Positions 30,481 to 39,517 of a stretch of 64,000 nt of DNA are shown piece after piece. Made by a program: the position numbers and the translations under genes. The notes below the pieces were generated by a model, which saw only the letters and a list, made by a program, of their open reading frames with translations, ran no database searches and was not told where the DNA came from. Source of the DNA: Bartonella sp. TP (GTDB taxonomy: Bacteria; Pseudomonadota; Alphaproteobacteria; Rhizobiales; Rhizobiaceae). The stretch is taken from the NCBI RefSeq assembly GCF_030406085.1, contig NZ_CP129002.1, positions 496,001-560,000 of the forward strand, written 5' to 3'. Each line of letters begins with the position of its first letter. Position 1 is the stretch's first letter.

Positions 30481-32418
30481 ATGAGATATTTATACTACCT
30501 TTTTTTGACTCTGATTTGCCTCTGTTCTAGCTCTGCCTTAGCTCAAACATTGCAAGCGCCACGCTATTATGATGTACGCTTTGTTTTACTTAAACCACAA
30601 GACTGCACTTTTACCAGCCGCGATACGCTGCAAGCACGCAAAGCTCTGGCAAATGCCAAAAGCGCCAGCCTGCTATATCGCGAGCAGAAAAACGCTGCCT
30701 ATGGCGATAGCGGGCTGCTATTAAAGGCAAAGGGCGATTACGCTAATATCGTAAGCGCCATGCAGAATCACGCTTTCTATGCCAGCCAGCTTTCCATTAA
30801 GCTTAATGGTAGCGAGGTGCATAATCTAGCTGCAAATACCAGATTTCCGGAACATAACCACATCATTATCACTATAATGCCCGGCCCTATCTTTAAGTTG
30901 CATAACATAAATATCGCTAGCATTACCCAGGGGAAAAAAACCCACTATGATGAAACGTTATTTTTGCCGCATAATCTAGGTTTTCGCACTGGTGAGCCAG
31001 CAAAGGCGCCGATAATAAGAGAGGCACAGACGCAGATTTTGCATCATTTAGCAGAGCTTGGCTATTCTCGGCCCAAGATTCTGCACAACAGAATCACCGC
31101 GCAACATCAAACAAATAGCATTGATATTGATATATTAATCGATCGGGGCCGCAAGCTATATTTCTCGACGTTAGAGATTATTAACACCACGCCCTACCCG
31201 CATTTAAATAGCAAGCTTATCGCCTATTTTAGCGGCTTTACCAGCGGCAGCCTGTATACGCCAAAAAATAGGGAAGATATTCGGCATAATCTAGAGAGCT
31301 TAGACCTATTCAGCACTGTAATATTGCGACCCGGCAAGAATAATAGTGCTGGCGCCACACCGCTGAGTATAATAGTAACCGAAAAGCCGCTGCACAGCAT
31401 TACCGCAGGGCTAGAATTTGCCACCAAAGACGGGCTGGGCGTTAATCTAACCTGGCTGCATCGCAATTTATTTGGCCATGGCGAGCGCCTATTTCTAAAA
31501 GCCGGGGGCAATGCCATTGATATCGATGCGCTGCGCCGCAAGCGGCAATCACCAATAATCAAGCATTTTGGCTATGATTTCACCATTAGCTTCGACAAAC
31601 CCGGCACCTGGTATTATAATGCACACACAGCTGCCAGCCTGCGTGCCTGGAGCGAATATACAGACTATTATAATACAAAGCAGCTAGAAGCCAAGGCGGG
31701 CATTTACAAACCGCTAAGCGAACAATGGCTAGGCTCGGCCTATGTAAATCTAAGCGATATACGCGACCGTAGCGATAAAATTCATAGTTTTGGTGCCCGG
31801 CATTTTCATCTAATCGGATTGGATACCAATTTTAGCCTCGACAAACGTGATAATAATTTGTCACCAAGCCGCGGTATATTTGCCAATATTCGGCTCAATC
31901 CCTTTTACGCTAGCGGCGGTGGCAATTTGGCCACGCGTGTCGAGCTAGAGGGCCGCTCGTACCTAACCCTAGATAACAACGCCAATTATATCTTGGCGCT
32001 GCGTGGCAAATGGGGCATGTTGGGCGGCGCCAATCTACAGCAATTACCGCTAAGCATGCAATATTTTGCTGGTGGCTCCAGCTCAATTCGCGGCTATAGC
32101 TATAAATCTATTGGCGTAATTTGCCCGGCCGACGGCAAGAATCGGCAATGCGCAGTTGGCGGTAGAAGTTTGGGCCTAACCAGCGCTGAGTTACGCGTTA
32201 AGCTATGGCATAAATGGGGCGCTACTGGCTTTGTTGACAGCGGCTATGTCGGGGCAAAGGCTCTAGACTTTAAAGCTAAGCTCAAGACTGGCGTGGGCGT
32301 TGGACTGCGCTATAATTCTGGCTTGGGGCCCCTGCGCCTAGATATCGCCCGCCCGCTGCACCAGACAAAAAATGACCCAAAGCTGCAGCTTTATATCGGC
32401 ATTGGTGAGGTATTCTAA
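30481..32418 (+). CDS. tamA: Translocation and assembly module outer-membrane protein TamA
   Basis: 645 residues from ATG 30481; the upstream TTG at 30457 would place extra residues before the signal sequence (about residues 1-21, ending SSALA). POTRA-like repeats are followed by an Omp85-type 16-strand barrel with GGSSSIRGYSY (lid loop motif) and the final strand ending in Phe (IGEVF). TamA sits in the outer membrane and works with TamB in barrel assembly and lipid transport. Stop and tamB start overlap as TAATG. Confidence 0.93.
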   Translation: MRYLYYLFLTLICLCSSSALAQTLQAPRYYDVRFVLLKPQDCTFTSRDTLQARKALANAKSASLLYREQKNAAYGDSGLLLKAKGDYANIVSAMQNHAFYASQLSIKLNGSEVHNLAANTRFPEHNHIIITIMPGPIFKLHNINIASITQGKKTHYDETLFLPHNLGFRTGEPAKAPIIREAQTQILHHLAELGYSRPKILHNRITAQHQTNSIDIDILIDRGRKLYFSTLEIINTTPYPHLNSKLIAYFSGFTSGSLYTPKNREDIRHNLESLDLFSTVILRPGKNNSAGATPLSIIVTEKPLHSITAGLEFATKDGLGVNLTWLHRNLFGHGERLFLKAGGNAIDIDALRRKRQSPIIKHFGYDFTISFDKPGTWYYNAHTAASLRAWSEYTDYYNTKQLEAKAGIYKPLSEQWLGSAYVNLSDIRDRSDKIHSFGARHFHLIGLDTNFSLDKRDNNLSPSRGIFANIRLNPFYASGGGNLATRVELEGRSYLTLDNNANYILALRGKWGMLGGANLQQLPLSMQYFAGGSSSIRGYSYKSIGVICPADGKNRQCAVGGRSLGLTSAELRVKLWHKWGATGFVDSGYVGAKALDFKAKLKTGVGVGLRYNSGLGPLRLDIARPLHQTKNDPKLQLYIGIGEVF

Positions 32419-35400
32419 TGGCCAATAGAAGCCTGCTCGCTACAATATTAATCGCCCTGCTGGTGCTGATAATAAGCGGCGCGGTGGCGGATAATGCCGA
32501 AGAAAACTCCTGGATTCTTAATTATCTAGAGCAACAAATCTCTACACCACAGCGCCAAATACATTTTCAGGGTGTGCATGGCGCGTTGTCCGCCAAGGCA
32601 AATATAGACCGAATCACCATTTCTGACCAAAATGGCGTTTGGCTAGATATTCAGCAGGCGCAAATAGACTGGCAGCGCTCGGCTCTTTTACAAGGCTATC
32701 TGGTAATAAACAAGCTTAGTGCGCAAAAATTAACTCTCTTGCGCCAGCCGCAGCATTCTAGCGAGCATCCAGATTACGGCTTTAGCATTAGCGATTTACC
32801 CGTTAATATCGACATTAACCAAGTAGATTTTAATAATATCGAATTTGCCCAGCCAGCTTTTGGCGTGGCCGCGCGCTTGACCATAAAAGGTTCTAGTAAA
32901 TTTATTGACCATAATTTAGCCACCAATTTAAAATTACAAAGAACCGACGCACCCGGCCAGCTAGAGCTAAATGCCAGCTATAGCACGCTAAGCAAGCAAT
33001 TGCAGATAAAATTAGATGCTTTTGAAAGCGCAAATGGCATTATCGCGAATCTGTTGCAAATTGAGGGCAGGCCAAAATTAGCGCTAAAGCTAGAAGGCGG
33101 CGGCACTCTGTCGGATATGCAGCTGAATCTAAGCACCCAGGCAGGTGATAAAGATGTGCTAGACGGGCATCTGCGCATTCAGCCCTCAGAGGCAGAAGGC
33201 AAGCATATTCAGCTCGACCTAAGCGGCCCGGTGCGCATAATTATGCCGCCAATCTATCAACCCCTATTCGATAATAACACTGCCCTGTGGCTAAATGCCG
33301 ATATTCGCCCCGATCACAGCATAATCGTGCATGAGGCAAAAATCGAAGGTAGCATATTGTCGCTAGACGCCTATGGCAGCCTAATGCCCGACGGTTTTTT
33401 GCGCCGCGCCTTTGTTCTGGCCCGGCTAAAGCCAAGCCGCGCACATGAGCCAATCAAACTGCCTTTTAATGACGGCCATATGACAGCTAGCCAAGCAATA
33501 TTGCGCTTAGATTATGGCGCCGCCAATACCGACCATTGGGAAGGCGAGCTAAATATACAAGATTTCAAAGCCAGCAACCAAGCTGCACCCTTTAGCGCGC
33601 ATTTGCAATTAAACGGCCTGGCGCAGCGCTTGGAAGATCCCGAAACCCACTATGTAACTCTGCAAGCTACGGGCCATTTGCAGCATGCCAAAACCCGAAT
33701 CATGCTAAATGGCGATGCACAATTATTCGGCCCGGCACCGATTTTAATAAAAAAGCTAGTTTTTACCACTGCCAATACCCAGATACAAACCAGCGGCACG
33801 ATACAGAATCACAATTTTGATGGCTATAGCAAAATCGACATTACGGATTTACGCACGCTTGGCGGCTTTTTTGGCAAAGCCTGGGCTGGTATAATTAATA
33901 TACAGGGCAAAAGCCATATTGATTTTTCTAGCCTTAAGCCTTCAAAGCTCTTGGTTAGCCAAGAGCTTACTGGCTATTTTAAAAATCTTGCTTTTACCAG
34001 CCTGCCCGCACGCTTTCGCCCTTTATTTATGCCCAAAACGAATCTTTCCGGCACAGTGCTTTATCAAGCTGCTGGGCTCGGCTTTAAATCTTTTGCCGCT
34101 GATTCGACACAGCTTAATATCCAGGCCGAAGGTTTGCTTAATAAAAAATCCGCCGCGCTACAGGCTTACCTAACGCTAAAGCAGCTAAAAACACTAGAAG
34201 AAAGCCTAGCGGGCAGCGCCAAGATTAAACTCAACGCCCAAGGCCACAATCATATCTTAAGCCTTGGCGCGCAAATCGAGCCGCAGAATTTAAAGATAAA
34301 TGGGCAAAAGCTAGAAGATAGCCACGCCAAATTTATAATGACCATAGCCGGGACAAATCGGCTAGCGCCCCATTATAGCCTGCTGGGCACTATACAAGGC
34401 ATACAGGATGGCACGAGATTTAACGGCAGTTTGAATTATAGCGACGATAAACACAGCAATATCACCATGCAGCATTTAGACCTAAATCTCTTGCAGCCCT
34501 TTATTGCAGCCAAATTACCCGATATCAGAATCAGCGCTAAAGCAAAGATTCAGGGCCAGAATCTCAATTTTACCTTAAATAGCGAAACGCCAGCCATTCC
34601 GCTACACGCCATTGGCACATATAATATGCGCTATAAAAAGCTAGACGCCAATATCAACGGCCAGGCAAATCTTAATTTATTCAACCAATTTTTTACCAAC
34701 CAAGCCTTCAATATCGACGGCCAGCTAGCGCTAAAAGCTCATATTAAACTAGATGCCAATTCCTTAAATGCCATTGGGCAAATGCAACTAACCGAAGGCA
34801 ATTTTTATGATGTAAAGCATAATGTGCATCTACAGCATATTAATATCAGTGGGCAATTACAAGGCAACCAACTCATCCTTACCAGCGCCAAGGCTCAGGC
34901 AATGGAAGGTGGCGAGCTCAAAGCCAGTGGTAGCATAAAGCTCAACCAGCCATTAGCCCTGCTTAGCGACTTACAAATCACCCTAACCCATGTGCATTAC
35001 AGCAATAGCGACGTATTTAGTACAATAATGTCTGGGCAGCTGGGCATAAAGGGCGATTTGCTAAGCCATCCAATTATCACTGGCGATGTGCTGCTAGAGA
35101 CCAGCGAGCTGCTGGTTACCAAAAATCTAGCGAATCGCCAACCTTTGCCTGTTCGCCATCTTCACCCTTCTATTTGCGTAATGCGCACCTTAAAACGCGC
35201 GAATTTACTGCAGCACAATAACAACACAAAGCGTAAATTCATCAGCGATTTAAATATAAATATCAGCGCCCCGCAAAAGCTATTTCTGCATGGTATGGGG
35301 CTAAATGTAGAGCTAGGCGGGCAGATAAATCTGCGCAATCTTGGCCCAGTCATGCAGCCAGTGGGTAGTTTTAAGATGATTCGTGGTGAGATAAATCTGC

Positions 35401-35936
35401 TAGGCCAGCGCCTAAATCTAAATGCTGGCACCGCCACGCTAACTGGCAATTTGCAGCCCTTGTTAAATTTTACCGCTAGCACCACAGTGGATAAAATCGC
35501 CATAAATATTAGCCTTTCTGGGACCAGTAATGACATGAAAATATTGCTAACCTCTAGCCCCGATCTGCCGCAAGATGAAATATTAGCCCATTTGTTATTC
35601 AACCATGATTTAAAGCACCTTTCGCCACTGCAGCTTACCCAAATTGTTTCGACTCTGGCCCAGTTTTCTGGCGACAATAATATCGACGTCATTGGTAATC
35701 TAAGGCAAGCTTCTGGCCTGGCAAATTTAGATATCAATAGTGACGAAAATGGCGATATCGGCCTTAGCGCCGGGCGGTACCTAACCAGAAGCACCTATAT
35801 AAATCTAAGCGCCACGCAAAAAGGCCGCACAAAAGCCACAATAAACTGGGACCTAAGCCAACATGTAAAAACAAAAGCCCGAATTAGCTCCGACAGCAAT
35901 AACAGTGCCGGTATTTTCTTTGAAAAAGATTATTGA
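32418..35936 (+). CDS. tamB: Translocation and assembly module inner-membrane protein TamB
   Basis: 1172 residues. One N-terminal membrane anchor (about 7-25), a long repetitive beta-rich periplasmic region, and the C-terminal DUF490 domain with GSFKMIRGEINLLGQRL, LPQDEILAHLLFNHDL and a final ISSDSNNSAGIFFEKDY. TamB bridges the periplasm to TamA. Shorter than many Rhizobiales homologues (often over 1400), so some repeat length is missing. The gene is followed by the first barrel array, whose products are plausible clients of the outer-membrane assembly machinery. Confidence 0.92.
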   Translation: MANRSLLATILIALLVLIISGAVADNAEENSWILNYLEQQISTPQRQIHFQGVHGALSAKANIDRITISDQNGVWLDIQQAQIDWQRSALLQGYLVINKLSAQKLTLLRQPQHSSEHPDYGFSISDLPVNIDINQVDFNNIEFAQPAFGVAARLTIKGSSKFIDHNLATNLKLQRTDAPGQLELNASYSTLSKQLQIKLDAFESANGIIANLLQIEGRPKLALKLEGGGTLSDMQLNLSTQAGDKDVLDGHLRIQPSEAEGKHIQLDLSGPVRIIMPPIYQPLFDNNTALWLNADIRPDHSIIVHEAKIEGSILSLDAYGSLMPDGFLRRAFVLARLKPSRAHEPIKLPFNDGHMTASQAILRLDYGAANTDHWEGELNIQDFKASNQAAPFSAHLQLNGLAQRLEDPETHYVTLQATGHLQHAKTRIMLNGDAQLFGPAPILIKKLVFTTANTQIQTSGTIQNHNFDGYSKIDITDLRTLGGFFGKAWAGIINIQGKSHIDFSSLKPSKLLVSQELTGYFKNLAFTSLPARFRPLFMPKTNLSGTVLYQAAGLGFKSFAADSTQLNIQAEGLLNKKSAALQAYLTLKQLKTLEESLAGSAKIKLNAQGHNHILSLGAQIEPQNLKINGQKLEDSHAKFIMTIAGTNRLAPHYSLLGTIQGIQDGTRFNGSLNYSDDKHSNITMQHLDLNLLQPFIAAKLPDIRISAKAKIQGQNLNFTLNSETPAIPLHAIGTYNMRYKKLDANINGQANLNLFNQFFTNQAFNIDGQLALKAHIKLDANSLNAIGQMQLTEGNFYDVKHNVHLQHINISGQLQGNQLILTSAKAQAMEGGELKASGSIKLNQPLALLSDLQITLTHVHYSNSDVFSTIMSGQLGIKGDLLSHPIITGDVLLETSELLVTKNLANRQPLPVRHLHPSICVMRTLKRANLLQHNNNTKRKFISDLNINISAPQKLFLHGMGLNVELGGQINLRNLGPVMQPVGSFKMIRGEINLLGQRLNLNAGTATLTGNLQPLLNFTASTTVDKIAINISLSGTSNDMKILLTSSPDLPQDEILAHLLFNHDLKHLSPLQLTQIVSTLAQFSGDNNIDVIGNLRQASGLANLDINSDENGDIGLSAGRYLTRSTYINLSATQKGRTKATINWDLSQHVKTKARISSDSNNSAGIFFEKDY

Positions 35937-36037
35937 TGTGATATTTATAACACAGTTTATATATTTTTCATCCACATACTTGCATTCTATTTTATATTCT
36001 AATAACTTAACCGCATAATGCAAACAGGAAGATAATT

Positions 36038-36775
36038 ATGAATATGAAAACTCTATTATCCAGCGTAATAATATTAGCTGGTGCATCTAGTGCGAATGCC
36101 GCTGATATAGTAAAGCATCATCCGCGTCGTATTAAGCAACCAACACCAGTAACGCAAGTTGTAGTAATGCCACCTGCGCCAGTTTTCAGCTGGGCGGGGC
36201 CTTATCTAGGAGCGGAAATGGGTTTGGTAATGACTAAATTCCATGGCATTGATGGGGATGATGACCTTGCAAGCGTTGTTATTAAGCCAAAGGAACAGCC
36301 ATCAGTAGGATTATTTGCAGGCTATAATGTTGCTATTGGTCACCATGCCATTTTAGGCCTAGACGGTAATATTGATTACCATTCCGTAGAATCTAGAAGT
36401 GAACTTCAAGGTTATAATAAATATAAAGAAAGCGCTTTAGCAGCCGCTCGGGTAAGACTGGGATTTGCCCAGGGCTGTGTTTTGCCCTATATAGCTGGCG
36501 GGCTTTCAGCGACAAGGGGAGCACTCAGCCTATATAATGATAACGCCATCCCTGCTTCTGTTAACAAACAAAAAGCTTATATCGGATGGAATATCGGCGG
36601 CGGTGTAGATTATGCTGTAGCTCATAATGTACTCTTACGCCTAGATTATCGCTTTAACAACGTTAAGATTAAAGATCTATACCTCGTTGATGTTGCTAAT
36701 ATTTTACAGCGTGTAGATGCAAATATCGCTACAAAATCTCATGAAATTCGTATCGGCGCCGCGTATAAATTCTAA
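36038..36775 (+). CDS. Outer-membrane beta-barrel protein, array 1 copy 1 (Omp25/Hbp-like)
   Basis: 245 residues: signal sequence ending SSANA, a His/basic/Pro linker, the family segment PVFSWAGPYLGAEMG, then an eight-strand type barrel with FAGYN, ALAAARVRLGFAQG, YIAGGLSA, GWNIGGGVDYA and LRLDYRF, ending in RIGAAYKF with C-terminal Phe as needed for BAM recognition. The family includes Brucella Omp25/31 and Bartonella hemin-binding proteins. First gene of array 1, 101 nt after tamB. Ligand unknown. It shares a 174-bp block with the next copy. Confidence 0.9.
   Translation: MNMKTLLSSVIILAGASSANAADIVKHHPRRIKQPTPVTQVVVMPPAPVFSWAGPYLGAEMGLVMTKFHGIDGDDDLASVVIKPKEQPSVGLFAGYNVAIGHHAILGLDGNIDYHSVESRSELQGYNKYKESALAAARVRLGFAQGCVLPYIAGGLSATRGALSLYNDNAIPASVNKQKAYIGWNIGGGVDYAVAHNVLLRLDYRFNNVKIKDLYLVDVANILQRVDANIATKSHEIRIGAAYKF
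36155..36328 (+). repeat. 174-bp near-identical block, copy A (partner 36920-37093)
   Basis: Matches 36920-37093 over 174 bp with a single mismatch (36230 versus 36995). It covers the first barrel strand, the first outer loop and the next strand. Flanking parts of the two genes differ more, so the block was copied recently or recombined. Confidence 0.9.
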
Positions 36776-36793
36776 AAGTAAGGAATATTTAAT

Positions 36794-37540
36794 ATGCAAT
36801 TTAAGACAATTTTCACAACCATAACCGCAAGTGCAATACTTAGCTACGCTCCGCTGGCCAATGCAGCTGATGTTATAAAACATCACCCACATCATGTCAA
36901 AAAGCCAGCACCAGTAAGACAAGTTGTAGTAATGCCACCTGCGCCAGTTTTCAGCTGGGCGGGGCCTTATCTAGGAGCGGAAATGGGTTTGGTAGTGACT
37001 AAATTCCATGGCATTGATGGGGATGATGACCTTGCAAGCGTTGTTATTAAGCCAAAGGAACAGCCATCAGTAGGATTATTTGCAGGCTATAATTTCGCGC
37101 TTGGGAAGCACGCTATTCTAGGCTTAGATGGTAATATCGACTATCATTCTATAGAGTCCCTCGATCAAGGCAGTTTTTATGTTAAATATAAAGAAAGTGC
37201 TTTGGCGGCTGCTCGGGTAAGGCTTGGATTCGCCCAGGGCCGTGTTTTGCCCTATATAGCTGGAGGACTTTCAGCAACAAGGGGGGCACTCAGCCTATAC
37301 AATACAGCAACCCCCACAGCTGCAATTAAAAAGCAAAAGGCTTATATAGGTTGGAATATTGGTGGTGGTATAGATTATGCTGTAGCTCATAATGTGCTCT
37401 TACGCCTAGATTATCGCTTCAACCAAATTAAGATTAAAGATTTATATTCTCTAGATCTCAACAATGTTTTGCACAGAGAAGATCTAAATATCACTACAAA
37501 ATCTCATGAAGTTCGTATCGGTGCAGCGTATAAATTCTAA
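36794..37540 (+). CDS. Outer-membrane beta-barrel protein, array 1 copy 2
   Basis: 248 residues, same plan as copy 1: signal sequence ending PLANA, His-rich linker (HHPHHVKK), PVFSWAGPYLGAEMG and C-terminal RIGAAYKF. The region after the signal is nearly identical to copy 1, while the second-half loops (SLDQGSFYVK, NTATPTAAIKK) differ. Spacing to copy 1 is 18 nt, so the array is probably co-transcribed. Confidence 0.9.
   Translation: MQFKTIFTTITASAILSYAPLANAADVIKHHPHHVKKPAPVRQVVVMPPAPVFSWAGPYLGAEMGLVVTKFHGIDGDDDLASVVIKPKEQPSVGLFAGYNFALGKHAILGLDGNIDYHSIESLDQGSFYVKYKESALAAARVRLGFAQGRVLPYIAGGLSATRGALSLYNTATPTAAIKKQKAYIGWNIGGGIDYAVAHNVLLRLDYRFNQIKIKDLYSLDLNNVLHREDLNITTKSHEVRIGAAYKF
36920..37093 (+). 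repeat. 174-bp near-identical block, copy B (partner 36155-36328)
   Basis: See copy A: one mismatch in 174 bp at position 36995, in the second gene of array 1. Confidence 0.9.
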
Positions 37541-37553
37541 AAGGAAACGAAAA

Positions 37554-38279
37554 ATGCAGTTTAAGGCGCTTTTAGCAAGTATTACAGCTAGCTCTGTGCT
37601 CAGCTATGCAGCACTGGCCAATGCGGCCGATGTTATAAGGCCAAGGCCTATATCAAAAGTGATGATAGCGCCTGCTGCACCCGCTTTTAGCTGGGTGGGG
37701 CCTTATCTAGGTATTGAAACCGGTGTGGTAATGAATGAGTTCCGCTCTACTAATAGCACCCCGCCTAATTATGTACCATTAATAGCTAAGCCAAAAGCTC
37801 ACCCTTTATTGGGGTTATATACAGGCTTTAATATGCCTATGGGACAACGAGCAATTATAGGTTTGGATGCGAATATAGATTACCATCCAATAGAATCGCC
37901 TACTGAAACAACGCAATATGTTAAATATAAGGAAGACGCTTTAGCCGCTGTTCGCCTACGCTTAGGCTTAGCGCAGGGCCGCGCTCTACCATACATATCC
38001 GGCGGACTTTCCGCTGCCAATGCTGGCCTTAGCGTAGATAATGCTACAGGTAATCCTCAAAATATCAACAAAAAGAGGATCTATTTTGGTTGGAATATAG
38101 GTGGCGGTATAGATTATTCTGTAACGCGTAATATGTTCTTGCGCCTTGATTATCGCTTTAGCCAAATTAAAATCAAAGATTTGTATATGGCAGATGTTAG
38201 CAATGTTTGGCATCGCTTCAATGCAAATACCAAGACAAAATCTCATGAAATTCGTATCGGTGCAGCGTATAAATTCTAA
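37554..38279 (+). CDS. Outer-membrane beta-barrel protein, array 1 copy 3
   Basis: 241 residues from ATG 37554, preceded by AAGGAAAC; an upstream in-frame ATG lies inside copy 2 and would bury the signal sequence. Signal ends ALANA. Family segment PAFSWVGPYLGIETG, then a barrel that differs from copies 1-2 in loop 1 (RSTNSTPPNYVPL) and loop 3. Ends RIGAAYKF. The junction with copy 2 (end of one gene, spacer, start of the next) is repeated at the junction with copy 4, a sign of unequal crossing-over. Confidence 0.9.
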   Translation: MQFKALLASITASSVLSYAALANAADVIRPRPISKVMIAPAAPAFSWVGPYLGIETGVVMNEFRSTNSTPPNYVPLIAKPKAHPLLGLYTGFNMPMGQRAIIGLDANIDYHPIESPTETTQYVKYKEDALAAVRLRLGLAQGRALPYISGGLSAANAGLSVDNATGNPQNINKKRIYFGWNIGGGIDYSVTRNMFLRLDYRFSQIKIKDLYMADVSNVWHRFNANTKTKSHEIRIGAAYKF

Positions 38280-38292
38280 AAGGAAACAGAAA

Positions 38293-39015
38293 ATGCAGTT
38301 TAAGGCGCTTTTAACAAGCTTTATAGCCAGCACCGTACTGAGCTATGTACCGCTGGCCAATGCGGCCGATGTTATAAGGCCAACGCCTATAGCAAAAGTG
38401 GTGGTAGCTCCTGCTGCACCCGCTTTTAGCTGGGCGGGGCCTTATCTAGGTATTGAAACCGGTGTGGTAATTACTAAACTACATTCCCCGCTGCAGGATG
38501 ATAGTTATCTGGCCACGCTTATTAAGCCAAAGGAGCAGCCATCGGTAGGGTTATTCACTGGTTATAATTTCGCGCTTGGCCACCACGCTATTTTGGGCTT
38601 GGATGCTAATATTGATTATCATTCAATTGAATCGGCTAAAAAAGACACCGTGCATCTTAAATATAAGGAAGGCGCCTTGGCCGCTGCTCGGGTAAGGCTT
38701 GGATTCGCCCAGGGCCGTGTTTTGCCCTATATAGCTGGTGGGCTTTCGGCAAACAGAGCAGCGCTAAGCTTAACTAACCCTACCGTTATTAATAGCGATA
38801 GTAACAAACAAAAAACTTATATCGGGTGGAATATCGGCGGCGGTATAGATTTTGCTTTAGCAAAAAACGTATTTTTACGCGCTGATTATCGCTTTAACCG
38901 CGTAAAAATTAAAGATATATATTCTATAGATGCTAGCAATTCTTTAATACAAGCAAATCCAAATATAGCAACGAAAGCCCACGAGCTCCGCATTGGCGCG
39001 GCATATAAATTCTAA
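38293..39015 (+). CDS. Outer-membrane beta-barrel protein, array 1 copy 4
   Basis: 240 residues from ATG 38293, with the same AAGGAAAC leader as copy 3. Signal ends PLANA; PAFSWAGPYLGIETG follows. Its front resembles copy 3, while its middle (IKPKEQPSVGLF, RVRLGFAQGRVLPYIAGG) resembles copies 1-2, so the gene is a mosaic. Loops SPLQDDSYLAT and NPTVINSDSNK are private. C-terminus RIGAAYKF. Confidence 0.9.
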   Translation: MQFKALLTSFIASTVLSYVPLANAADVIRPTPIAKVVVAPAAPAFSWAGPYLGIETGVVITKLHSPLQDDSYLATLIKPKEQPSVGLFTGYNFALGHHAILGLDANIDYHSIESAKKDTVHLKYKEGALAAARVRLGFAQGRVLPYIAGGLSANRAALSLTNPTVINSDSNKQKTYIGWNIGGGIDFALAKNVFLRADYRFNRVKIKDIYSIDASNSLIQANPNIATKAHELRIGAAYKF

Positions 39016-39030
39016 CTAAGGAAATTAATA

Positions 39031-39303
39031 ATGCAGCTTAAAGCCCTTCTTTCTACTGTCGCAATATTTGCTTGCGCCTCTAGCGCAAATGCGGCTCACC
39101 TGACAAGGCATCATATTACAAAACCACTAGCTGTTAGGACAAAGGCGGTTCCAGTTATAAAACCAGCAACGGCACCCAAGACAGTTATAGTAAGGCCTTA
39201 TATAAAATCTGAACACGGCAAAACAATTATGGTGCGGTCTTATCTGAGGGCTGAACCTGGCACGAAAATAGCTGCAGTAGGTGCAGATAATGCTAAAAAC
39301 TAA
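39031..39303 (+). CDS. Short secreted protein with Omp-array signal sequence
   Basis: 90 residues. The first 22 are a signal sequence of the array type (ending SSANA), but no barrel follows. The mature part is Lys/Arg/Pro-rich and contains an internal repeat of about 15 residues: TVIVRPYIKSEHGK then TIMVRSYLRAEPGTK. The gene keeps the 15-nt spacing and position of an array member, so it may be an array gene that lost its barrel, or a small exported protein in its own right. Function unknown. Confidence 0.6.
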   Translation: MQLKALLSTVAIFACASSANAAHLTRHHITKPLAVRTKAVPVIKPATAPKTVIVRPYIKSEHGKTIMVRSYLRAEPGTKIAAVGADNAKN

Positions 39304-39312
39304 TAGAGCTTG

Positions 39313-39517
39313 CAAATCTCATATCGGTACAGTATAGTATAGTATAGTATAGTATATAAATACTAAAACAAAGGAACAACCTTTAGTTGGATTGTTTGCT
39401 GGCTATAATATCGCGGCTGGCCGCCATGCGATTTTTGGCATAGATGGAAATATTAATTATCACGCAATTAATTCGGCCAGTGACCTGCCTACATATACTA
39501 AACTAAAGGACATATAA
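39313..39517 (+). pseudogene. Scrambled remnants of an array barrel gene
   Basis: Two degraded pieces in non-native order. 39313-39365 resembles the 3' end of an array gene (AAATCTCAT...TATCGGT...TATAAAT.CTAA) with a pentanucleotide expansion inside. 39359-39517 is an open stretch of 53 codons matching the barrel middle (TKEQPLVGLFAGYN, HAIFGIDGNINYHAI) with no start, ending at a stop one base before the next gene. It looks like debris from recombination in the array. Confidence 0.8.
39331..39355 (+). repeat. AGTAT pentanucleotide tandem repeat, five copies
   Basis: Five perfect AGTAT units at the spot where intact array genes read GCAGCGTATAAA. Lies in the degraded copy, about 165 nt upstream of copy 5. 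Five-base units change reading frame and spacing when copy number changes. Confidence 0.9.

Noticed and set aside
35162-35794. Minus-strand frame of 210 codons inside tamB
   Set aside because: Long only because tamB has low stop density on the opposite strand; composition is Arg/Ser/Pro-rich as expected for a shadow frame.
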